Under the pieces are notes generated by a model that was not told where the DNA came from, made no database searches, and saw nothing but the letters and a program-made list of their open reading frames with translations. A stretch of DNA of 64,000 nt, from NCBI GenBank assembly GCA_018433765.1, contig JAHDQO010000007.1:124001-188000 (forward strand), in the 5' to 3' direction. The position numbers were made by a program, and so were the translations under genes. The DNA is from Tissierellales bacterium (GTDB lineage: Bacteria; Bacillota; Clostridia; Tissierellales; Sedimentibacteraceae). The first letter of the stretch is position 1; each line of letters begins with the position of its first letter. Below are positions 9,491 through 17,335 of this stretch, piece after piece.

Positions 9491-9665
9491 ATATTTATCA
9501 CCTCTTAATTTTTTGTTAATATATTTTATTTTTAATAATATTATGTTAACAATCATAAAATAATATTCAATAAGTTATAATTTTAAAAAGTTATTATTGT
9601 TATTATATTTGAATTAATATATAATTAAAAAAAATATTTTTGATCTTAATAAGGGAGGACAAATT

Positions 9666-10910
9666 TTGAAATCTAAATTTATGGATGCAAAATATTTATT
9701 TCTAATATTATTTTCAGCATCACTAATTGTTTTTGGACTTTTGTTTGCCACTCCAATAGAAATTTATAAGGGTACTATTCAAATTTTAACACAACCTGAT
9801 ACATTAATTACTGATTATATTGGAGTGGGAGGTATTGGAGCATCTTTTTTTAATTCTGGTGTATTAACATTAATTTTTACTTTCCTTCTATATAAATTAA
9901 AGCTAAAAATTAATGGGATATCAATAGCTTCTATTTTTTTGATTGCTGGTTTTTCGCTTTTTGGCAAAAACTTATTTAATGTATGGTTTGTAATTATAGG
10001 AGTTTTTATTTATTCTAAGGTACAAAAAGACAAATTTTCTAAATATATATATATAGCTATATTTGGAACAGCTATGGCTCCTATCGTAACTGAAATAATA
10101 TTTAGTACAACTATAAGCAAATTGATTAGCATACCTCTAGGTATGGCTATAGGAATAAGTATAGGTTTTATATTACCACCTATATCTTCATTTTTATTAA
10201 ATGTACACCAAGGTTTTAATTTATATAACATTGGTTTTGCTTCTGGAGTAATAGGCACTATATTTGTATCACTACTAAAATCTTATGGTTTTATACCAGT
10301 TCCACGTTTTATTTGGACAGAGGGCAATAATGAGATTTTTAGCATTTATTTATATTTATTATTTTCATTGTTTATAATTTGTGGATTTTTATTAAATAAT
10401 AAATCTTTTAAGAATGTAAAAAACATAACACATTATTCTGGTAGACTAATATCTGATTTTGTTATAATGGAAGGATTTCCACCAACACTAATAAACATGG
10501 GAATAAACGGAATTATTGCCACAACATATATACTGTTAGTAAATGGTGATTTAAATGGTCCTACAATTGGTGGTATATTTACTATCGTTGGTTTTGGAGC
10601 ATTTGGAAAGCATCCAAAGAATATAATTCCAATATTTATAGGTGTATTAATAGGATCTGTAACAAAGATATGGAATATAAATGATCCTTCAATTTTATTA
10701 GCTGCTTTGTTTGGCACTGCTTTGGCACCTATTGCTGGTGAATTTGGCTGGTTTTATGGTATAATAGCAGCAATTATTCATTCATCTGTTGTTTTAAATG
10801 TTGGATACTTACATGGAGGACTTAATTTATATAATAATGGTTTCTCTGCTGGTATAGTTGCAGCTGTTTTAGTTCCATTAATTGAAGCTTTTAGAAAGGA
10901 TGATTTTTAA
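9666..10910 (+). CDS. DUF1576 family membrane protein with internal duplication
   Basis: 414 residues with about 10-12 membrane helices. It matches my memory of the DUF1576 family; the function is unknown. Two halves (about 49-197 and 263-398) repeat the same landmarks: GTAMAPIVTE (~134) against GTALAPIAGE (~350), an INGISIAS...GFSLFGK block (~82-101) against LNGPTIGG...GFGAFGK (~296-315), and HQGFNLYNIGFASG (181-194) against HGGLNLYNNGFSAG (383-396). Such duplications are common in transporters and channels, but no substrate is implied. The start is TTG with GGGAGG ~8 bases upstream. The stop overlaps the next gene's ATG. Confidence 0.75.
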   Translation: MKSKFMDAKYLFLILFSASLIVFGLLFATPIEIYKGTIQILTQPDTLITDYIGVGGIGASFFNSGVLTLIFTFLLYKLKLKINGISIASIFLIAGFSLFGKNLFNVWFVIIGVFIYSKVQKDKFSKYIYIAIFGTAMAPIVTEIIFSTTISKLISIPLGMAIGISIGFILPPISSFLLNVHQGFNLYNIGFASGVIGTIFVSLLKSYGFIPVPRFIWTEGNNEIFSIYLYLLFSLFIICGFLLNNKSFKNVKNITHYSGRLISDFVIMEGFPPTLINMGINGIIATTYILLVNGDLNGPTIGGIFTIVGFGAFGKHPKNIIPIFIGVLIGSVTKIWNINDPSILLAALFGTALAPIAGEFGWFYGIIAAIIHSSVVLNVGYLHGGLNLYNNGFSAGIVAAVLVPLIEAFRKDDF

Positions 10911-11251
10911 TGAAGCATGAAAAAAAAAGAATAACTAAAATCATAGATGAATTAATGTTTTACTTATTTTCGATGGGAGCGAATAATATTGATGTTAACT
11001 TTAAGAGAGAAGCTGATTTATGTGCTATTACATTTAAAAGCGACTATGATTTATCAAAACGAGATAAACTGTTTAAGTTAGTTAAGTTTTTAAATTACGA
11101 AAAACAAGAAGAAATGGAAGAATATTATTGGGAACTTACTGGTAATTATGATTTAGATACTGAATTATCATTAGTTGGCATGATGATAGACGAAGCAAAA
11201 ATATACTATGATGATGAAAAAATAGAAATAGTATTATTAAGATATAATTAA
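10910..11251 (+). CDS. Hypothetical protein coupled to DUF1576 gene
   Basis: 113 residues, soluble and charged (MKHEKKRITKIIDELMFYLF at the start). Its ATG overlaps the TAA of the DUF1576 gene (TAATG), so translation is probably coupled and the two proteins may work together. I do not recognise a family. The alternation of short hydrophobic beta-like stretches (VDYDL-like, IEIVLLRYN) and helices suggests a small alpha/beta fold. No catalytic motif is visible. Confidence 0.7.
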   Translation: MKHEKKRITKIIDELMFYLFSMGANNIDVNFKREADLCAITFKSDYDLSKRDKLFKLVKFLNYEKQEEMEEYYWELTGNYDLDTELSLVGMMIDEAKIYYDDEKIEIVLLRYN

Positions 11252-11316
11252 TGTATAAAACAATTTCTATAAGGCAAAAATACTTCTATTACAATAAATA
11301 TTATATGGAGGTTATT

Positions 11317-11895
11317 TTGGACAAAAATAAATTGCATCATTATAAAAAATTATTATTAAAGGAAAAAGAAAAATCCTTGCGAACATTAGAACTTAAAGAT
11401 AAAAATCAGCAAAATGGTTCTTTAAAAGACTATATTAATGAATTGTCTATGTATGATAATCACCCTGCTGATATTGCTACAGAAACTTTTCAAGCTGAAA
11501 TGGATATGAATTTAGAAACCGATGAAAAAATCCACTTAGAAAAGATTAATCAAGCTCTTAAAATGATTAATGAAGGAACTTACGGAAAGTGTATAGTTTG
11601 TGGAAAAAACATATCAGAAGATAGATTAGAAACACTACCTTCATCAATAAAATGTATAGATTGCAAAAGAAAGTCTAATCCTACAGATGATATGCTTACT
11701 ACAAGACCTGCTGAAGAAGCAGTTTTAAGATCTATATACAAAGGTAGCACTGACGATGAAGACAATAAAAATATATTTGACCAAGAAGATTCATGGCAAG
11801 ATGCTGCTAAATTTAATAGAACTAAAGAAACTAATAAAGCTTTGGATTGGTATGATAATAATATGTATGGTGAAGATTATCCAAAAGATGTTTAG
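11317..11895 (+). CDS. TraR/DksA-type C4 zinc-finger protein (YteA-like)
   Basis: 192 residues. A helical, Lys/Glu-rich N-terminal half precedes a DksA/TraR zinc finger, CIVCGKNI at ~108 and CIDCKRK at ~129, with the preceding INQALKMINEGTYGKC that is typical of the family. Acidic and Trp-rich sequence follows (EDSWQDAAKFN, ALDWYDNNMYGEDYP), as in the Firmicute YteA group. DksA-like proteins can bind the RNA polymerase secondary channel; the role of this subgroup is not established. TTG at 11317 has GGAGG 5 bases upstream; the longer frame from 11251 has none. It is third in the DUF1576 operon. Confidence 0.8.
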   Translation: MDKNKLHHYKKLLLKEKEKSLRTLELKDKNQQNGSLKDYINELSMYDNHPADIATETFQAEMDMNLETDEKIHLEKINQALKMINEGTYGKCIVCGKNISEDRLETLPSSIKCIDCKRKSNPTDDMLTTRPAEEAVLRSIYKGSTDDEDNKNIFDQEDSWQDAAKFNRTKETNKALDWYDNNMYGEDYPKDV

Positions 11896-11899
11896 TATT

Positions 11900-12895
11900 T
11901 TAGTCCATTTGATAAACTAGTACTCTATCATCTCCTGTCACTCGATGTTCTAATATATAACCATTAAACAAAGCTGAATTAGTATCATTTGTATGTGCAG
12001 CTAATTTAAAATCTTTATAAGCATAATCACAAATAATTAATGTATGCCAAGGATTACTATTTTTATCTGCTAATTGTATTGCATCTCCTCTTTCCAATTC
12101 ATTAAGCCAATTTGACCAATTTTTTTTCATACTTGCTGCTGTATTAGATGAATATTTAGCTGCCCTAGATTGCCAATGATTTTTAAATCCATAAGTAGTT
12201 TTCCATGATAGCGTTATGCGTGTATCTCCATCTTTATCAGTAGCTCCAGGCTTACACCACCAATTTTCTGCATTAGCATAATCATTATTAATCATAATCC
12301 ACTGCATTCCTCCAGCATACAAGCATTGTGAAATAAAATTTGCGCAATCTCCTCCTTCATACATATTATCTCCAAAATTAGGATAATCTTTATTGTAATC
12401 ATAATAATACTTGTTAGCATAATCAGCTGCATCTTTTCTCGAATAATTATCATTTTTATAGACATTTTTGAATATATTATTTTTTTCAATAGTTCCTATA
12501 TATTTATTTAACTCATTTAAAATTCTCCTATTTTTTATCATAAATTTTGAACTGCTTAGATACCAATATATCACTTCTTTTTCTTTTAAAGTAAATTTTT
12601 CTTTTCTAATTAAATTGAGTATTAGTTTTATAACTTCCTCATTTGCATTTTCTAATTCAATACTACTTTTCATAAAATGTTTATCAGTTAATTTTTCTAA
12701 CGTTAATAAATTATTCTTTATAAATTTATTATATAGTTTTTTCTTTATTACTAACTGATTACTAAAGTATTTTTTATCAAGAGGATTTATTTGTAAATTA
12801 CCTGATTTATTTGATTCTTTTTTTAATTTATCTTCTAAGGTCAATTTAGATATCTCATCCACAATTTTTTTAAATAATGACAATATTATTTCCAT
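11900..12895 (-). CDS. Putative amidase-domain protein (Amidase_6)
   Basis: 331 residues. The N-terminal ~150 residues are helical, Lys-rich and not recognised. From ~148, YSRKDAADYANKYYYDYNKD, GGDCANFISQCLYAGGMQW, the GDAIQLADKNSNPWHTLIIC stretch and AAHTND match the Amidase_6 domain, a papain-like (NlpC/P60-like) fold in which the Cys of GDCANFISQC and the His of WHT are the probable catalytic pair. Such proteins are usually thought to act on cell-wall peptides. No signal peptide is seen, so an intracellular or mother-cell role is possible. GGGAG precedes the ATG. Confidence 0.82.
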   Translation of the reverse strand: MEIILSLFKKIVDEISKLTLEDKLKKESNKSGNLQINPLDKKYFSNQLVIKKKLYNKFIKNNLLTLEKLTDKHFMKSSIELENANEEVIKLILNLIRKEKFTLKEKEVIYWYLSSSKFMIKNRRILNELNKYIGTIEKNNIFKNVYKNDNYSRKDAADYANKYYYDYNKDYPNFGDNMYEGGDCANFISQCLYAGGMQWIMINNDYANAENWWCKPGATDKDGDTRITLSWKTTYGFKNHWQSRAAKYSSNTAASMKKNWSNWLNELERGDAIQLADKNSNPWHTLIICDYAYKDFKLAAHTNDTNSALFNGYILEHRVTGDDRVLVYQMD

Positions 12896-13004
12896 AAAAT
12901 CTCCCTAAATCTCTTTTTATTATATTAAAAGATACTATATATAAGTATATGAACTTTAATTATACTTATAATAAAAAAAGTTTTATAGAATTTTATTAGT
13001 ATAT

Positions 13005-13038
13005 AAAAAAAGAAAACCTTTAAAGATTTTCTTTTTTT
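13005..13038 (-). terminator. Probable intrinsic terminator after LysM gene
   Basis: AAAAAAAGAAAA (13005-13016) pairs with TTTTCTTTTTTT (13027-13038). The minus-strand copy ends in a T-run just after the LysM-protein stop. The stem is A/T-dominated, so it is weaker than the others. Confidence 0.5.
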
Positions 13039-13046
13039 ATCTTATT

Positions 13047-14012
13047 TTATCTTAACCCTGCTGCTACTAATGTATTATATTGATGTTCTTCATCTCTTTG
13101 TCCATCTATGTGTCTCGTACTGTTTGGAAAGTGTATATCAAAATGACCGTTAGCACCATTTCTATAGAGGTATTGTATATCATGAGGCATACAGCTTGCG
13201 GAAGCGGCTATCTTCCTTCCATTATATAATATTAATACAGGTCTTCGTTCCCAGCTGAATTCTCCTTCCCATATGTTTTTCATAATCTGTGTATCTTCAT
13301 TTGAAAGTGGTTCACAATCTGCATGATTGGCACCTATAGTTCTTTTCATGTTCCAAGTTTTACCAGTTTTCAAATCTTTAACAGTGAAAATCGAATTAAT
13401 TGGTAAAAGATATTGAGCTTCTTTCCACCAATCTAGAAATTCACCATAATTATTTGATCTAGTATATTTTTTATTTGAATAGTACTGAGGTATTAACAAC
13501 TTTTGTCCAACTGTCAAGTATGAATTTAAAGACAATTTATTAACTTGTACAATATCATCTTGTGTTACACCATATTTCATAGAAATTGACCATAAAGATT
13601 CTCCCGAATGTACTGTATGAGTAATATTATATTTTTTTTCTTTTAAACTAGAAAATGGTATGTATAGTACTTCTCCAACTTCTATGTAATCACTAGTATA
13701 ATTATTTCTAGTTTTTATTTCATTAATTTCTATTCCAAACATATTACTAATTTTCCAAAAAGTATCTCCACTTTTTACTACATATAAAACATCTTGATTT
13801 TCTAATTCAGGAAGCGATATTTTGGAACCAGCATAGATATTGTTAACATTTTTAATATTATTTATTGATATGATTTTATTAAGTGAAATGTTATATTTAT
13901 TACTGATTTTCCATAGTGTATCGCCTTCTTCAATCTCATACATTACATTACCAAACGCTAGAGTTGTAGATAAAAATAGTAAAGTTAAAACTATAGTAAT
14001 TATTTTCTTCAT
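13047..14012 (-). CDS. Secreted protein with three LysM domains and an HFxIHF-type C-terminal domain
   Basis: 321 residues. A signal peptide (residues 1-~21, MKKIITIVLTLLFLSTTLAF) is followed by three LysM repeats (YEIEEGDTLWKISNKYNI, YVVKSGDTFWKISNMFGI, HTVHSGESLWSISMKYGV) that bind peptidoglycan outside the membrane. The C-terminal ~125 residues contain KTWNMKRTIGANHADCEP, MPHDI and GHFDIHFPNSTRH then DGQRDEEHQ. The HFxIHFxNSxTH pattern recurs at the end of clostridial LysM proteins (from memory), and its His/Asp residues look like metal ligands, but I know of no assigned activity. Probable role: cell-wall or spore-cortex remodelling. Confidence 0.82.
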   Translation of the reverse strand: MKKIITIVLTLLFLSTTLAFGNVMYEIEEGDTLWKISNKYNISLNKIISINNIKNVNNIYAGSKISLPELENQDVLYVVKSGDTFWKISNMFGIEINEIKTRNNYTSDYIEVGEVLYIPFSSLKEKKYNITHTVHSGESLWSISMKYGVTQDDIVQVNKLSLNSYLTVGQKLLIPQYYSNKKYTRSNNYGEFLDWWKEAQYLLPINSIFTVKDLKTGKTWNMKRTIGANHADCEPLSNEDTQIMKNIWEGEFSWERRPVLILYNGRKIAASASCMPHDIQYLYRNGANGHFDIHFPNSTRHIDGQRDEEHQYNTLVAAGLR

Positions 14013-14222
14013 AAAAAACCTCCCTATTAAATTATAATATATGAGGTTTTTGTTATCTATGTTATTATATACCTTGATATCCTGTTTTTTATTTACTATA
14101 ATAATTAACTATATCTTGATATACTCTCTAATTAATAATATAGTTTATATTTAGTTAATTTTGCCTTTTACCTTTTTTTATAGTAAAATATCCTTGTATA
14201 CAATTATTTAAGGAGGATCGTT

Positions 14223-14702
14223 ATGAAAAAAATAGAAAGTTTTTTAGTTAATCATTTATTACTAAAAAGGGGCATTTATGTATCAAGAAAAGATGCTCTA
14301 GGCGATAAAGCAATTACTACATTTGATATAAGAATGAAAGAACCTAATAATGAGCCCGTGATAAATACTAGTGAATTACATACTATTGAACACACTGGTG
14401 CAACTTTTTTGAGAAACCATCCTGAATATGATGAAGAAACTGTTTACTTCGGTCCTATGGGCTGCAGAACTGGATACTACTTAATATTAAAAGGTGACAA
14501 AACCTCTAACGATATAGTACCTATAATAGTAGAAATGTTTGAATTTATACAAGATTTTGATGATAAAGTGCCCGGTGCAGATGAAAAATCTTGTGGTAAT
14601 TACCTAGATATGAATTTACCTATGGCAAAATATGAAGCTAAAAAATTTCTGAAAGAAGTTTTATACAACATCAAACCAGAAAATTTAAATTATCCAAAGT
14701 AG
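14223..14702 (+). CDS. luxS: S-ribosylhomocysteine lyase
   Basis: 159 residues. The Fe/Zn-site motif HTIEHTGATFLRNH, YFGPMGCRTGYYLI with the catalytic Cys, and SCGNYLDMNL are diagnostic of LuxS. It cleaves S-ribosylhomocysteine to homocysteine and DPD, the precursor of autoinducer-2. AAGGAGG lies just before the ATG. It is monocistronic, with a strong terminator after it. The window also starts with an ahcY gene, the one-step alternative for the same metabolite, an unusual combination. Confidence 0.96.
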   Translation: MKKIESFLVNHLLLKRGIYVSRKDALGDKAITTFDIRMKEPNNEPVINTSELHTIEHTGATFLRNHPEYDEETVYFGPMGCRTGYYLILKGDKTSNDIVPIIVEMFEFIQDFDDKVPGADEKSCGNYLDMNLPMAKYEAKKFLKEVLYNIKPENLNYPK

Positions 14703-14708
14703 CAACGA

Positions 14709-14735
14709 AAAAGAACTCGCTAATCGAGTTCTTTT
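14709..14735 (+). terminator. Intrinsic terminator of luxS
   Basis: AAAAGAACTCG (14709-14719), loop CTAAT, CGAGTTCTTTT (14725-14735). The perfect stem ends in T-residues and probably also serves the convergent patatin gene. Confidence 0.85.
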
Positions 14736-14752
14736 AATTTTCTATTTTGCAT

Positions 14753-15949
14753 TTAAAAAGTATTTTTAAATATTTCTATAATTAAATCATCTTTCACAGT
14801 TTTAGAAAGTATTTCACTGTGTTTAATAAATTTTGGTATTTTTATAGACTGCTTTAACGGATTCTCTTTAAATTTATTAATTGTTAGCTTTATAAATTCA
14901 TCAAAATCATATATTTTAAATCTTTCTATTTCTTTATATCTTTGTGCTATAAATTCTACCATTCTTATTATTATATCTTGGTAATCATTTGTACCTTTCA
15001 TTTCCATTAAATTTTCTAATCTAGGTAATATTTTTTCAAACATCAATCTTTCATAAGGTATATTTTCATACCCTAATATATCTGAGATTTTTGTTATTTT
15101 TTGTTTTGTCATTATATCCAATATATAATATATGAATTCACCTTTAAACGGCCTGCAATAATATTTAAATCCCTTCAAATTATTAAATTTTTTTAAACAG
15201 TCATAGTATCCCAGTTTAATATTTATTTTTGCTCTATCAGTATTAAAATCAAGAGTTTTACCTAAATCTTCATTTGGCTCGATATAGATTATATTTACAT
15301 CTTTATCTTTAACTTTTTGTACTCTACCAATGCCATATGTTCTTATTGCTATTACGTTTTTGTATCCTTTTTTAATTAATAAATTTATTGGTAAATTATC
15401 GTGTATTCCTCCGTCAATAAAAAATTTTCCATCCATTTTATCTATTTTAAAGGCTGGAAAATTTGCACTTGCCATTAAATAATCTATAAGCTTACCTTTT
15501 GGTATTTCTTCTTTATATAATTCCAATGGTTTCATATCTAATAAGGAAACTGTAACAATCCCAAAATCTATTTTTGAGTTTCTTACCTTTTCTTCATCTA
15601 TTATTTCATTAAGTAAACTCCTTATTTTACTAGTATCTAGTCCTTTATTATTCAACAGCTCTTTAGAAACATTTAATATATAGGGTATATTATCTTTATG
15701 AAATTTGCCATTCTTTATTTCATTTATTTTTTTTTCGTCTAAATCAAACAACATAGAAATTTTTAATTGATTTAACCATAAATCATATGCAATATCAAAA
15801 TTTCCTTGAGTAAGTATAGCACCATTTAAAGCACCAATGGATGCTCCTGTAATTGCCCCTATTTCTACACCTAATTCTAGTAATGCCTTATAAGCACCAA
15901 TATGATAGGCTCCTTTAGCTCCTCCACCTTCTAATGCAACGCCGTACAT
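14753..15949 (-). CDS. Patatin-like phospholipase
   Basis: 398 residues. The oxyanion loop GGGAKGAYHIG, the nucleophile elbow GASIG (GxSxG) and the catalytic Asp in FIDGGIHDN define a patatin/RssA-type serine acyl hydrolase acting on lipids or acyl groups. The C-terminal ~190 residues are a longer helical extension than in the compact paralogue at 41277. The start at 15949 is chosen because AAGGAGG overlaps the preceding gene's stop and gives correct spacing. It is last in the thrC-thrB-ACT operon, which gives no obvious metabolic link. Substrate unknown. Confidence 0.88.
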   Translation of the reverse strand: MYGVALEGGGAKGAYHIGAYKALLELGVEIGAITGASIGALNGAILTQGNFDIAYDLWLNQLKISMLFDLDEKKINEIKNGKFHKDNIPYILNVSKELLNNKGLDTSKIRSLLNEIIDEEKVRNSKIDFGIVTVSLLDMKPLELYKEEIPKGKLIDYLMASANFPAFKIDKMDGKFFIDGGIHDNLPINLLIKKGYKNVIAIRTYGIGRVQKVKDKDVNIIYIEPNEDLGKTLDFNTDRAKINIKLGYYDCLKKFNNLKGFKYYCRPFKGEFIYYILDIMTKQKITKISDILGYENIPYERLMFEKILPRLENLMEMKGTNDYQDIIIRMVEFIAQRYKEIERFKIYDFDEFIKLTINKFKENPLKQSIKIPKFIKHSEILSKTVKDDLIIEIFKNTF

Positions 15950-15959
15950 ACCAGCCTCC

Positions 15960-16397
15960 TTATTCAATAGCTATCAATCTAGCAACACTTACTCCTGGGA
16001 TTTTCTTTAAATTTGCCAGCATATCCTCAATAGATAAATCAATATCAGAAACATCTAATGATAGATTTACTGAAGCTTTACCACTAATAGGTATATTTTG
16101 ATTAATTGTAAGTATATTTGCATTCGATTTTGAAATTTCATTTATTACATATGATAATACACCTTTTTCATTTTTTAGCATTAATGCAACTACTGCTTTA
16201 CGTCCAATAGAGTTCTCCGAAGGTGAAAATACATAATCTTTATACTTATAATAAGTACTTCTACTTATTCCTACCTTTTTAACTGCTTCACTTATCCCTT
16301 TAGCATTACCCTCGTTAATCATATTTCTAGCTTCTATTACTCTTTCATATACCTCTGGAAGTATTTTTTTGTTTACTATAAGGTACTTCTTTATCAT
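15960..16397 (-). CDS. ACT domain-containing protein (PheB / UPF0735 type)
   Basis: 145 residues. KYLIVNKKILPEVYERVIEA, GISEAVKKVGISRSTYYKY and a C-terminal ACT domain (KAVVALMLKNEKGVLSYVIN) match the Firmicute PheB family, small ACT proteins often linked to amino-acid biosynthesis. In Clostridia this gene commonly sits beside hom/thrB, as here. A sensing role for an aromatic amino acid or threonine is inference. Start 16397 has GGAGG 5 bases upstream and lies inside the end of thrB, giving a 53-base overlap in another frame. Confidence 0.85.
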   Translation of the reverse strand: MIKKYLIVNKKILPEVYERVIEARNMINEGNAKGISEAVKKVGISRSTYYKYKDYVFSPSENSIGRKAVVALMLKNEKGVLSYVINEISKSNANILTINQNIPISGKASVNLSLDVSDIDLSIEDMLANLKKIPGVSVARLIAIE

Positions 16398-17280
16398 TAT
16401 AACCTCCTGTAACAACTGCTCCATCAAAATCTGTTTCTAACATTTTTGCATTCCACTTATATGCTAAGTTTATTATATCATTTTGTATTAATTTTGTAAA
16501 ATTACTATTCTTTACTATGTTCATAATTGTTGGTCCTGCACCACTTATAAAAACTGCAAGGCTATCATTATTTTTACATATTTCACTAACTTTATCATAT
16601 TCATATATAAGTAACTTTCTGTAAGGTTGATGAAGCAGATCATCAATAGATAATTTTATCATCTCTTCGTTTCCAGTCTGCAAAGCTTTTAATAACACTG
16701 CAGTTCTCGATATGTTATGTACAGCTTCTTTATAATCTACTTTGCATGGTAGTACTTTACGTGCTTCAGAAGTATTAACTTCAAACTCAGGTATAAGTGC
16801 ACATAATTTTAAATCTTTATTTATTTCATGCTTAACATAATACGGCTTACTCTCCAACATAAGTGAAGCTGTAAGCCCTCCAAACATGGCAGGTGCGATA
16901 TTATCAGGATGTCCTTCTATTTCAACTGCTATATTAAACAGCTCTTCTTTACTAAGAATATTTCCAGCAAGTGCGTTGGCTCCTAATACACCCCCAACCA
17001 CACATGCAGCACTGCTTCCTAAACCTCTTGAAACAGGTATATCTGTTTCCATTGTTATTTTTAATCCTTTAATTTTAAAACCTATTTTATCTGCAGTTAT
17101 TTTAAATGCCTTATATACTAGATTATTTTCATTCTTGAATTTTTGAGGACATCCATCTATAATAAGTCCTTCTTGTAATTCTTCAAAAAAATATATATTA
17201 TAAAGTTTCAACGCTAATCCAAGAGTATCAAATCCCGGACCAATATTTGCTGTTGAAGCAGGTACTTGAACTTTTACCAT
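16345..17280 (-). CDS. thrB: Homoserine kinase
   Basis: 311 residues of the GHMP kinase family. VQVPASTANIGPGFDTLGLA opens the protein; the ATP-binding motif is VSRGLGSSAACVVGGVLGAN and the C-terminal motif is ISGAGPTIM. It phosphorylates L-homoserine with ATP, the fourth step of the threonine branch. GGAGG precedes the ATG. It follows thrC by ~55 bases in one operon, and its 3' end overlaps the ACT gene. The last ~15 residues are encoded within the overlap and look non-conserved, so the overlap probably arose by loss of an earlier stop. Confidence 0.95.
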   Translation of the reverse strand: MVKVQVPASTANIGPGFDTLGLALKLYNIYFFEELQEGLIIDGCPQKFKNENNLVYKAFKITADKIGFKIKGLKITMETDIPVSRGLGSSAACVVGGVLGANALAGNILSKEELFNIAVEIEGHPDNIAPAMFGGLTASLMLESKPYYVKHEINKDLKLCALIPEFEVNTSEARKVLPCKVDYKEAVHNISRTAVLLKALQTGNEEMIKLSIDDLLHQPYRKLLIYEYDKVSEICKNNDSLAVFISGAGPTIMNIVKNSNFTKLIQNDIINLAYKWNAKMLETDFDGAVVTGGYNDKEVPYSKQKNTSRGI

Positions 17281-17335
17281 TTTTCCCTCCAGAACATTAA
17301 TTGTAACCTCACTGATGTAAAGTTTTCATATGTTT

